The translations under genes and the position numbers were made by a program. DNA of 7,322 nt from Bacteroidales bacterium (GTDB lineage Bacteria > Bacteroidota > Bacteroidia > Bacteroidales > Muribaculaceae): positions 44,222-51,543 of the forward strand of contig DXYS01000094.1 of assembly GCA_019415705.1 (NCBI GenBank), in the 5' to 3' direction. A model generated the notes under the pieces. It saw nothing but the letters and a program-made list of their open reading frames with translations, was not told the origin of the DNA and did no database searches. Shown one piece after another: positions 1 to 7,020 of the stretch. Numbering within the stretch: the first letter of the stretch is position 1; every line of letters begins with the position of its first letter.

Positions 1-864
1 GTTGTAGCCGAGTCCGATATAGAAATTGCGGCTCGAAATCAGGTCGGCTCCGAAGACGAGGTGGCGCATCAGATTTGACATGAATTTGTCTTTTACGACA
101 GGCTCGTTTTCGGCACTGCCGTCGCCGTTGTCGACATACGGCAGATGCCATTTGGTCAGATTCCATGCCGTGACCGAGAAACGCACGGGAAACGAGCCGA
201 ACGACTGCGACCAGCCCAATCTGACATCAAACGGCAGACGGTCATAGGCCTTGTCGAAGCGTTTGATCTGACCGCCGAGATTGGCTATGACAGCCGACAG
301 CGACAGGTCTCGCTCGTCGTCATAATAGTTGATGCCAAGGTCGGTCGAGAGGGCAAATGCAGAGAAATCGGCGTAGGAGCTATATATAAACTTAAGGTCC
401 ACGCCTCCGCGCAGACGGTCGGTGATGTCGTGACTGTAAGTGGCACCGAAAGCGACATCTTTAGGCGAAAAATCACCCACGATAGAGCCGTCAGGCAGAG
501 TCTCCTTCATCGAGCCGTAGCCGAAATATCTGACCGACGCAGCCCATGCGCCGCGCTCTCCGGCAGCCTGCGCATACTTCAGTCCGGCAAAGTTGGAGCC
601 GCCGACATAATGCATGTAATTGAACGCAACCTGACGGCCCATCTCGCCGCCGAGCAGTGACGGATTCTGGTCGGCCGATGTGATGTCATCGTCGACAAGC
701 GAGATATTCACGCCGCCGAGACCATAGATGCGGCTCGACGATGTGACGTTGAGAAACGAGTAAGCAGACGGGCCGTCCTGAGCCGCAGAGCAGATGCCGA
801 GAGCCGCAATGACAGCCGCGAGTATTGATATATTACGTTTAAATCGGATGAATCTCATTTTCAT
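1..864 (-). CDS. porQ: PorQ-like type IX secretion outer-membrane protein, partial (3' end outside window)
   Basis: Reading the minus strand from ATG at 864 gives 288 uninterrupted codons to the window edge, so the C-terminus is missing. Residues 1-28 form a signal peptide: a basic start (MKMRFIRFKRN), a hydrophobic core, and a likely signal peptidase I cut after CSAA. Cys25 is present but the preceding LGI is a poor lipobox. The mature start (SFLNVTSSSRIYGLGGVNIS, then DDDITSADQNPSLLG) matches, from memory, the conserved N-terminus of PorQ proteins. The remainder alternates aromatic and small residues like a beta-barrel of the PorV/PorQ (FadL-related) type. In Porphyromonas, PorQ belongs to the outer-membrane attachment complex (PorU, PorV, PorQ, PorZ) that cleaves type IX cargo and links it to A-LPS. 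Whether this organism has a full type IX system cannot be seen. Met3 at 858 is an alternative start. The gene is divergent from the efflux operon. Confidence 0.82.
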   Translation of the reverse strand, partial: MKMRFIRFKRNISILAAVIAALGICSAAQDGPSAYSFLNVTSSSRIYGLGGVNISLVDDDITSADQNPSLLGGEMGRQVAFNYMHYVGGSNFAGLKYAQAAGERGAWAASVRYFGYGSMKETLPDGSIVGDFSPKDVAFGATYSHDITDRLRGGVDLKFIYSSYADFSAFALSTDLGINYYDDERDLSLSAVIANLGGQIKRFDKAYDRLPFDVRLGWSQSFGSFPVRFSVTAWNLTKWHLPYVDNGDGSAENEPVVKDKFMSNLMRHLVFGADLISSRNFYIGLGYN

Positions 865-873
865 AAGCGAGAA

Positions 874-903
874 CAAAGTTACGCAAAAACAGACAATTGT
901 CAG
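874..903 (-). promoter_or_regulatory. Putative Bacteroidota-type promoter of the porQ-like gene
   Basis: On the minus strand, TAACTTTG (881 down to 874) is an exact match to the Bacteroides -7 consensus TAnnTTTG. Nineteen bases upstream lies CTG (903-901), a weak form of the -33 TTTG/TTG element. If the -7 box is placed as usual, transcription would start near 870, only about 6 bases before the ATG at 864, or 12 before Met3 at 858. The -7 box is clear; the -33 box and the exact start site are inferred. A perfect palindrome, GACAATTGTC (892-901), lies in the spacer. Confidence 0.55.
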
Positions 904-1010
904 CGCTCAGCCCTCACTATTTGATAACGTATTGTCGGGCCGCTTATTGTGTGGATACGTCTCGCGGCATCGTTTGTTAAATATTACTAAATGCTGCTCA
1001 CACAATTGTC
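892..1010. repeat. Two copies of ACAATTGTC in the divergent intergenic region
   Basis: GACAATTGTC (892-901) is a perfect 10-base palindrome. CACAATTGTC (1001-1010) repeats nine of those ten bases, including the whole 8-base palindrome ACAATTGT. The two centres are 109 bases apart. The first lies inside the porQ promoter spacer and the second 66 bases upstream of the efflux operon's first ATG. This is the layout expected of an operator pair in a divergent control region, but the motif is short and AT-centred, so chance is a fair alternative. No regulator gene is in the window. Confidence 0.35.
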
Positions 1011-1075
1011 CAATTATCCGTCATTATGTTATAAAAAATATAAGTAAAAACGACGCGCTTCAATACTATTTATTT

Positions 1076-2494
1076 ATGAATGTCAAAGGATTAATAACGG
1101 TCATAAGCCTGACAGCAGCGCTAAGTGTCACATTGTCAGCCGCACCGCAGGAAAACAACGGACAGAAATATCTCAATCGCCCAATGCCGGCGTCATGGGA
1201 TGAAGACAACGGGTTTGATACGACGCCTTATGACGATGCGGCATGGTAGACACGGTTTGGAGACAGTGTGCTTGACTCGCTTATTGTCATCGGCGAACAA
1301 AACAACTATGACCTCTCGATTGCCGCGCGTCGCATAGAGATTGCGCGCCGCCGCTTGGACGCAGCCCGCTCTGCATATTATCCTCAAATCGGCGTCAGCG
1401 CCGGATGGACACGCACACGCCGCTCCGGAGCTGCCGAAGGCCGAGATGTGCCGGCATCCGTTTCGTCGGCATGGGATCTCGGCGCATCGGCAAGTTGGGA
1501 GATAGACGTATTCGGCAAAATAACCTCACAGGTACGACAGGGCAAAGCAAACGTACGCCTGAGCCGTGCCGACTTCGAGGCTGCGCTCGTGTCACTGCGC
1601 GCGCAGATAGCCACGACATACATACAGTTGCGCGTCTATCAGAACGAGATGGAGGTCGCCCGGCGTCACTCCGAGAGTCAGCTCAAGGTCGTCAGAATCA
1701 CCGAGGCGCGCCATGAAGCCGGACTCGCATCGCAGTTGGACGTCGCTCAGGCCAAGACGGTCTACTACTCGACAATCTCGCAGATACCTTTGCTCGAAAA
1801 CTCAATCAACGCCACAATCAACGCGCTCTCGGTGATGCTCGGCGAGTACCCCGACAGCCTGAGAATAAGTCTCACCGCCTTGGCTCCCCTCCCCGACTAC
1901 AATCAGATTACTTCGGCCGGCATGCCAATGGACCTGCTGACGCGCCGACCCGACATCATAGCCGCACGCGAGCAGATTGCAGTAGCCTCCGAGCAGCTCG
2001 GCATCGCCCGCAAGGATTATCTGCCGTCCCTCGCCATCACAGGCTCTATCGGCACACAGGCCCGTGACGCCAAAGACCTTTTCAAACGTAACAGCTTCAT
2101 TTACACCGTCGCACCCGTGCTCTCATGGACACTGTTTGACGGCTTTGCGCGACGGGCAGCCACGGCCGAAGCCCGCGAACAGTTGTCGACGGCTGTCGAC
2201 AACTATAATCTGACAGTCCTCACAGCTGTCGAGGAGACAGACAACGCCATGTCGGCTTATGTCCACTATCTAAACTATATACGCAGCATCAATGATGTCG
2301 TCGAACAGAGCCAAGAAGCCGAGAAACTGTCACTCGATCTCTACAAAGGCGGCCTGACGGCTTTTACAAACGTCGTCGACGCACAGCTCAACCTGCTGAC
2401 CTATCAGAACTCACTCGTCGTCGCCCAAGGCGAGGCGCTGACAGCCCTCGTCGATTTATATAAAGCACTCGGCGGAGGCTGGCAAATACAATAA
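1076..2494 (+). pseudogene. TolC/OprM-type outer-membrane efflux channel, interrupted by in-frame TAG at codon 58
   Basis: This is the full reading frame of the exit channel of the RND exporter: 472 codons, normal for the family, with codon 58 (1247-1249) being TAG. Residues 1-23 (MNVKGLITVISLTAALSVTLSAA) form a signal peptide without a lipobox cysteine, so the channel would not be lipidated, unlike many OprM relatives. The stop falls in the region preceding the first helix, where relatives read roughly W-x-x-F-x-D-x-x-L-x-x-L; here it is AAW-stop-TRFGDSVLDSL. Downstream are the two outer-membrane-efflux repeats (about residues 65-250 and 285-465) with family motifs WEIDVFGK (141-148), RRPDIIAAREQI (290-301), LSWTLFDG (349-356) and VDLYKALGGGW (459-469). 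No frameshift or second stop follows, so the lesion is very recent, an error, or tolerated. The ATG at 1076 is chosen because the signal peptide starts there; the open frame upstream lies in AT-rich intergenic DNA. The gene is first in the operon, 26 bases before the adaptor. Confidence 0.85.
1268..2494 (+). CDS. Intact remainder of the outer-membrane efflux channel, possible GTG restart
   Basis: After the TAG, the channel frame stays open for 414 codons to TAA at 2492-2494. The first plausible restart is GTG at 1268, with GGAGA (1259-1263) four bases upstream, which resembles a Shine-Dalgarno site. Translation from here would give 408 residues covering both outer-membrane-efflux repeats and all family motifs but no signal peptide, so the product should stay in the cytoplasm and not form a channel. 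An automatic annotation may list only this part and so hide the defect. I give it as the surviving open frame, not as a proven separate gene. It overlaps the full-length entry by design. Confidence 0.5.
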   Translation: MLDSLIVIGEQNNYDLSIAARRIEIARRRLDAARSAYYPQIGVSAGWTRTRRSGAAEGRDVPASVSSAWDLGASASWEIDVFGKITSQVRQGKANVRLSRADFEAALVSLRAQIATTYIQLRVYQNEMEVARRHSESQLKVVRITEARHEAGLASQLDVAQAKTVYYSTISQIPLLENSINATINALSVMLGEYPDSLRISLTALAPLPDYNQITSAGMPMDLLTRRPDIIAAREQIAVASEQLGIARKDYLPSLAITGSIGTQARDAKDLFKRNSFIYTVAPVLSWTLFDGFARRAATAEAREQLSTAVDNYNLTVLTAVEETDNAMSAYVHYLNYIRSINDVVEQSQEAEKLSLDLYKGGLTAFTNVVDAQLNLLTYQNSLVVAQGEALTALVDLYKALGGGWQIQ

Positions 2495-2520
2495 ACAGTA
2501 ACCCGTTAATCCACACCATA

Positions 2521-3642
2521 ATGAAAACTACAAAAACCGCCATAATCGCAGCGTCGGCACTGCTGACAGTCGCGGCTGCGTCCTGCCGGCACAAAGAGAC
2601 TGCATCCGTGAAGACCGCCGAAACCATTGACGTCGCGCGCCCCGTAGTTGACTCCGTAGTGCTGCATGTCACCTACCCCGGATATCTGTCGGCCAACCTC
2701 GAAGTCGACCTCGTAGCCCGCGTCAACGGTTATCTCACATCAAAACAGTATAACAGCGGAGACTTCGTGCGCAAAGGTCAGGTACTGTTTACCATAGAAG
2801 ACAAAAGCTATCGTGACGCTGTCACTCAGGCCGAATCTTCACTCGCCGACGCACGCGCCGCCTACGCCTACGCATCAAGCCAGTATGCCGCACTCAAAAA
2901 AGCACTCGAAAGCGACGCTGTCAGCCAGATGGAGGTGCTTCAGGCAAAAAGCGCCATGCAGGAGGCCGAGGCTCGCATAGCCTCGTCTGAGGCGGCTTTA
3001 CGCAGCGCACGTACTCAGTTAGGATACTGCACCGTAACCGCACCGTTTGACGGACATGTAACAAAAGCGACTTACAACGTAGGATCATACCTTGCGGGCG
3101 CCGGCTCGCCTGTCACTCTCGCCACGATATATGACGACTCTGAGATGGTGGCAAACTTCTCTATCGAAGACAGCCGTTATCTGTCCATGATTGATGACTT
3201 CAAACGCTCGGGTCGCGTCGACTTCGGCAAGATACCGGTCAATTTCTCCGAAAAACTTCCTCACCGCTATACCGCCGACTTGAGTTATATCGCGCCGCAA
3301 ATCAACCGTGAGACCGGAACTATGGAACTTCAGGCGAAAATGCCCAATCCATACGGCGAGCTGAAATCAGGCATGTACGCGACAATCGCACTACCATACG
3401 CTGTCGACTCTGCCGCCATCATGGTCAAAGCCGCGTCAATCGGCACGGACCAACTCGGCAAATACCTCTATGTGGTCAACGACTCCGACCGCGTGGTTTA
3501 CACCCCGGTCAAGACATCCGAGACCATAAACGACACCATGACGATAATCACCGACGGCATCGGTCCCCGCGACCGATATGTTACCCGCGCCTTGCTCAAG
3601 GTGCGCAACGGCGAACAGGTCAATCCTCACGAGGTAAAATAG
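2521..3642 (+). CDS. RND efflux periplasmic adaptor lipoprotein (membrane fusion protein, AcrA/MexA type)
   Basis: This adaptor joins the inner-membrane pump to the outer-membrane channel. The 373 residues are a normal length. Residues 1-21 are a lipoprotein signal peptide, with lipidation expected at Cys22 (AAAS-C; Ala at -3 makes the lipobox imperfect). The two half-motifs of the lipoyl-like domain are at about 62-98 (VDLVARVNGYL, GDFVRKGQVLFTIED) and 168-205 (LGYCTVTAPFDGHV). Between them lies an Ala/Gln/Glu-rich helical hairpin (about 96-167) that would contact the channel. A beta-barrel domain (about 205-290, with INRETGTMELQAKMPNP and LKSGMYATI) and a membrane-proximal domain (295-373) follow. 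It starts 26 bases after the channel gene and ends 38 bases before the pump gene, consistent with one transcript. It ends in TAG, showing that TAG serves as an ordinary stop here unless read-through occurs (see findings). Confidence 0.95.
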   Translation: MKTTKTAIIAASALLTVAAASCRHKETASVKTAETIDVARPVVDSVVLHVTYPGYLSANLEVDLVARVNGYLTSKQYNSGDFVRKGQVLFTIEDKSYRDAVTQAESSLADARAAYAYASSQYAALKKALESDAVSQMEVLQAKSAMQEAEARIASSEAALRSARTQLGYCTVTAPFDGHVTKATYNVGSYLAGAGSPVTLATIYDDSEMVANFSIEDSRYLSMIDDFKRSGRVDFGKIPVNFSEKLPHRYTADLSYIAPQINRETGTMELQAKMPNPYGELKSGMYATIALPYAVDSAAIMVKAASIGTDQLGKYLYVVNDSDRVVYTPVKTSETINDTMTIITDGIGPRDRYVTRALLKVRNGEQVNPHEVK

Positions 3643-3680
3643 GCACTCATCACACAGTCATCACTTAAAAGATAAGGCAG

Positions 3681-6600
3681 ATGTTTTCAAAATTTTTCAT
3701 AGACCGCCCGATATTCGCGACAGTGCTCGCGATATTAATGGTGCTTGTCGGCCTGCTGACCGTCAAGTCTCTGCCGGTCGCGCAGTTTCCGGACATCACA
3801 CCCCCAACCGTACAGGTGTCGGCCATGTATCCCGGTGCAGACGCACAGACAGTGGCCGAAACCGTCGGCGCGCCCATCGAAGAACAGGTCAACGGAGTCG
3901 AGGGGATGATGTATATGAGTTCGTCATCCGGCTCCGACGGCTCCTACGGACTGACTATAACATTCGAGGTCGGCACCGACATAGACATGGCCACCGTAAA
4001 GGTGCAGAACCGTGTGGCGCTCGCCGAGCCGACACTCCCCTCATCTGTCAAGCAGCAGGGCGTCTCGGTGACATCTCGCTCGACCAACATCATCCTCTTC
4101 GTGGCTCTGCAGTCAGACTACCCCGAGCGCTATGACGCTCTATATCTGACCAACTATGCCAAACTCAACATCGTCGACGAACTGTCGCGCATTGACGGCG
4201 TAGGCGAGGTCGGAGCATTCGGCGCCGGCGAGTACAGCATGCGTGTGTGGCTCGACCCCTACCGCATGAGAGTCAGAGGCCTGACGCCGTCTGATGTCTA
4301 TACAGCCATACAGAGTCAGAACATGGAGGTATCGGCCGGCTCCGTAGGTGCGCCGCCGATGAATAACGACCAGCAGTTCCAGTTCTCGCTGACTTCGAGC
4401 GGACGTCTGAAGACAGCCGAGGAGTTCGGTAACATCGTCATACGCACCAACCCCGACGGCTCAATGCTGAGACTGCGCGACATCGGCACAGTCGACCTCG
4501 GCTCCGAAAGCTACAGCATCGAATCAAGCGTCTCGGGGCAGCCGGCCGGTCTGATCGGAGTCTATCAGCTGCCGGGCGCAAACGCTCTCGAAGTGGCAAA
4601 CCGCGTCAAAGCGCGTCTTGCCGAGCTTGAGCAATATTTCCCGGACGGTGTCAAATATAATATCATCCTAAACACCACCGACTTTGTCACCGAGTCAATC
4701 GACGAGGTGCTTGTCACCTTCCTTGAGACCACACTGATTGTGATGCTTGTCATCCTGCTATTCCTGCAGAACTGGCGCGCTGTCATAATCCCCATGATAA
4801 CCATCCCGGTGTCGCTTATCGCGACGTTCGCGGTAATGAAACTTTTAGGATTCACCATCAACACGCTGACACTCTTCGGCCTCGTGCTTGCGATAGCGAT
4901 TGTGGTCGATGATGCGATAGTGGTGGTCGAGGACTGTGCGCGCATACTGCGGCAAGGCGGAGTCACGCCCCGTCAGGCCGCAGAGAAGGCCATGAGCGAG
5001 CTCGAAGGCCCGGTCGTCGGCGAGGTGCTTGTGCTGCTCTCGGTGTTCATCCCGACAGCCTTCATATCGGGCATTACGGGCGAACTCTACAAACAGTTTG
5101 CGCTAACCATCGCCGTATCGACCGCATTCTCGGGATTCAACGCCCTGACGTTCACTCCGGCCATGTGTGCTCTATTCCTCAAACCACAGACCGGCGAGCC
5201 GCGCTTTTTCCTTTACCGGTGGTTTAACAAAGTCTTTGACCGCACACGTAACGGCTACAACAATATAGTCGGACGCATGCTCCGCCACCCCGCTCTGTCA
5301 CTCGTCATTTTTATCGCCATCTGTTTCGCCGCATTCTGGGGTTTTATGAAATGGCCGACATCATATGTGCCCGAGGAAGACATGGGTTACTTCATGACAT
5401 CAGTCCAGTTACCGACCGGCGCCTCGCTCGAGCGCACCGACAGCGTAGTCAAGAAGGTCTCGGCCGACCTAATTGCTCTGCCCGAGGTCAAGGATGTAAT
5501 CTCGATGAGCGGCATGTCATTTCTCGCCGGCGGCAACGGCAGCAACCTCGGCTCGATGTTTGTCATCCTCGAGCCGTGGAAAGACCGCAAAGGCCGCGAC
5601 CAGAGCGTCGACGCTGTCATAGCCAAGACTTACGAGATGACAGCCCCGATACAGGATGCCGTAATCTTCTCGGTCAACCCGCCCGCCATTCCCGGTCTGG
5701 GCATGTCATCGGGTCTGCAGATGCAGATTCTCGACATCAACAATCTCGGAGCCAAAGAGATAAAACAGGCCGTCGCCGCCATTCAGGAGGCAGCCGCGCG
5801 TACACCCGAGATAAAAAAAGTCTCGACACTCTATGAGGGCGACGTGCCGCAATATGCGGTTAAAGTCGACCGCGACCGTGTCAAATCGCTCGGACTCACC
5901 TTAGAGTCGGTCTACTCTGTCCTGTCAAGTTATATGGGCGGCAGCTACGTCAATGATTTCGTCGAGTTCGGTCGTGTCTATCAGGTCAACCTGAGCGCTG
6001 ACATGGCGGCGCGCGGCGCGGCCGACGATGTGCTGAAACTCAGCGTGCGCAACTCAGATGGCGAGATGGTGCCGTTCGCGGCATTCGCCACTGTCGAGCC
6101 GACACTCGGCCAAGGCTCCATAAGCCGTTACAACATGTATACGACAGCAGCCGTAACCGCCACGCTCGTCGACGGCGTCAGCTCGTCAGACGGCATCAAG
6201 GCCATGGAGCGGATTGTCGACGAGAATCTCGGCAAGAACTTCAGCTACGCTTGGACCGGCGAGGCTTATCAGGAGACCGAGGCCGGCGTGACCATCTCAA
6301 TGGTGCTGATATTTGCCATTATTATCACCATCCTCGTGCTCGCCGCCCAGTATGAGTCGTGGACCGACCCCGTGGCGGTCGTCATCACCACCCCGACAGC
6401 GATACTCGGCACAATCATCGGCTGCATATTCCTCAACCAGAGCATCAGCATTTACACTCAGATCGGCATTATCCTGCTGCTCGGCATGGCGGCCAAGAAC
6501 GCTATCCTTATCGTAGAGTACGCCATGGACTACCGCAAGTCGGGGCTGCCGATACGACAGGCCGCGCAAGATGCCGGCTCTGTGCGCTTCCGTCCGATTA

Positions 6601-6926
6601 TGATGACGGCTCTCGCATTTGTCTTCGGTGTGATGCCCATGCTGTTTGCCACGGGCGCAGGCGCCGCAAGCCGACTGTCATTAGGCACCGCCGTAGTGTT
6701 CGGCATGGCCGTCAACGCTGTCGTCGGCACACTCTTCGTGCCAAACTTCTGGGAGTTACTGCAACGATTCCAAGAGAAATATCTCTCGAAAGTTTTCAGT
6801 CAGAAAAACGTTGCAGCGCCGGTTGCCGCTTCATCTGATGACAGTCAGACACACAACGTGACATCTGACGGCACGGCAAGTAACAATGAAGACAAAAATA
6901 ATTCACAGTCTAAATCTCAGATTTAA
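3681..6926 (+). CDS. RND efflux pump, inner-membrane permease (AcrB/MexB-like, HAE1 type)
   Basis: This is the proton-driven pump of the tripartite exporter, 1081 residues against about 1050 for AcrB. The start MFSKFFIDRPIFATVLAIL is the classic RND N-terminus; AAGG (3674-3677) lies just upstream. Twelve membrane segments can be traced: one at 10-28, five at about 340-500, one at 538-556 and five at about 870-1025. Two large periplasmic porter/docking regions lie at about 30-335 and 558-868. The proton-relay residues are intact: Asp410-Asp411 in GLVLAIAIVVDDAIVVVE (AcrB D407/D408), Lys939 in GMAAKNAILIVEYA (K940), and by alignment from memory Arg969 and Thr976 in VRFRPIMMTALAF. The VVDDAIVVVE form points to drug/amphiphile rather than metal export; the substrate cannot be told. 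After the last helix there is a charged, Ser/Asn/Asp-rich cytoplasmic tail (about 1030-1081). No in-frame defect is present. It is the last gene of the operon. Confidence 0.97.
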   Translation: MFSKFFIDRPIFATVLAILMVLVGLLTVKSLPVAQFPDITPPTVQVSAMYPGADAQTVAETVGAPIEEQVNGVEGMMYMSSSSGSDGSYGLTITFEVGTDIDMATVKVQNRVALAEPTLPSSVKQQGVSVTSRSTNIILFVALQSDYPERYDALYLTNYAKLNIVDELSRIDGVGEVGAFGAGEYSMRVWLDPYRMRVRGLTPSDVYTAIQSQNMEVSAGSVGAPPMNNDQQFQFSLTSSGRLKTAEEFGNIVIRTNPDGSMLRLRDIGTVDLGSESYSIESSVSGQPAGLIGVYQLPGANALEVANRVKARLAELEQYFPDGVKYNIILNTTDFVTESIDEVLVTFLETTLIVMLVILLFLQNWRAVIIPMITIPVSLIATFAVMKLLGFTINTLTLFGLVLAIAIVVDDAIVVVEDCARILRQGGVTPRQAAEKAMSELEGPVVGEVLVLLSVFIPTAFISGITGELYKQFALTIAVSTAFSGFNALTFTPAMCALFLKPQTGEPRFFLYRWFNKVFDRTRNGYNNIVGRMLRHPALSLVIFIAICFAAFWGFMKWPTSYVPEEDMGYFMTSVQLPTGASLERTDSVVKKVSADLIALPEVKDVISMSGMSFLAGGNGSNLGSMFVILEPWKDRKGRDQSVDAVIAKTYEMTAPIQDAVIFSVNPPAIPGLGMSSGLQMQILDINNLGAKEIKQAVAAIQEAAARTPEIKKVSTLYEGDVPQYAVKVDRDRVKSLGLTLESVYSVLSSYMGGSYVNDFVEFGRVYQVNLSADMAARGAADDVLKLSVRNSDGEMVPFAAFATVEPTLGQGSISRYNMYTTAAVTATLVDGVSSSDGIKAMERIVDENLGKNFSYAWTGEAYQETEAGVTISMVLIFAIIITILVLAAQYESWTDPVAVVITTPTAILGTIIGCIFLNQSISIYTQIGIILLLGMAAKNAILIVEYAMDYRKSGLPIRQAAQDAGSVRFRPIMMTALAFVFGVMPMLFATGAGAASRLSLGTAVVFGMAVNAVVGTLFVPNFWELLQRFQEKYLSKVFSQKNVAAPVAASSDDSQTHNVTSDGTASNNEDKNNSQSKSQI

Positions 6927-6938
6927 GGTCAGATAGTG

Positions 6939-6980
6939 AGTCCCGACACAGATTTTTCAAAAAAAATTCGTGCCGGGACT
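6939..6980. other. Long hairpin between the efflux operon and the tRNA gene
   Basis: AGTCCCGACAC (6939-6949) pairs with GTGCCGGGACT (6970-6980) over 11 positions with one A-C mismatch (6946/6973). The A/T-rich loop can extend the helix (6954-6957 with 6963-6966). It starts 13 bases after the pump stop codon and may terminate or protect the 3' end of the operon message. No T-run follows on either strand, so it is not a standard intrinsic terminator. Its right arm ends at 6980, the first base of the likely tRNA -33 element. In minus-strand RNA the mismatch would become a G-U pair. Confidence 0.5.
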
Positions 6981-7010
6981 TGCACAGACCGAAAAAAACG
7001 CATAACTTTG
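6980..7010 (+). promoter_or_regulatory. Bacteroidota-type promoter of the tRNA-Glu gene
   Basis: TTG (6980-6982) and TAACTTTG (7003-7010) match the Bacteroides -33 and -7 elements with a 20-base spacer, within the usual 19-21. Transcription would start near 7014, about 7 bases before the mature tRNA. The -7 box is identical to the one in front of the porQ-like gene. So the tRNA probably has its own promoter rather than depending on read-through from the efflux operon. Confidence 0.75.
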
Positions 7011-7020
7011 CAGTGCAAAT

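Noticed and set aside
145..660. 171-codon plus-strand open frame
   Set aside because: It lies wholly antisense to the PorQ-like gene, which has a signal peptide and family motifs; its own translation resembles no protein I know and has no start signal.
1020..1075. Promoter of the efflux operon (for example TATGTTAT at 1025 or TACTATTT at 1064)
   Set aside because: Neither matches TAnnTTTG well, and no TTG lies 19-21 bases upstream of either, so I do not annotate a promoter here.
794..1249. 151-codon plus-strand open frame read as one gene
   Set aside because: Its first 94 codons cover antisense porQ and AT-rich intergenic DNA. Only the part from ATG 1076 is real, as the signal peptide of the channel protein cut short by the TAG.
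5351..5836. 161-codon plus-strand frame inside the pump gene
   Set aside because: It is a shifted-frame shadow rich in Arg, His and Ser inside a perfectly conserved RND region.
6911..6925. TAAATCT-C-AGATTTA palindrome over the pump stop codon
   Set aside because: With a one-base centre it cannot fold as a stable full hairpin and is AT-rich; chance is the simplest explanation.
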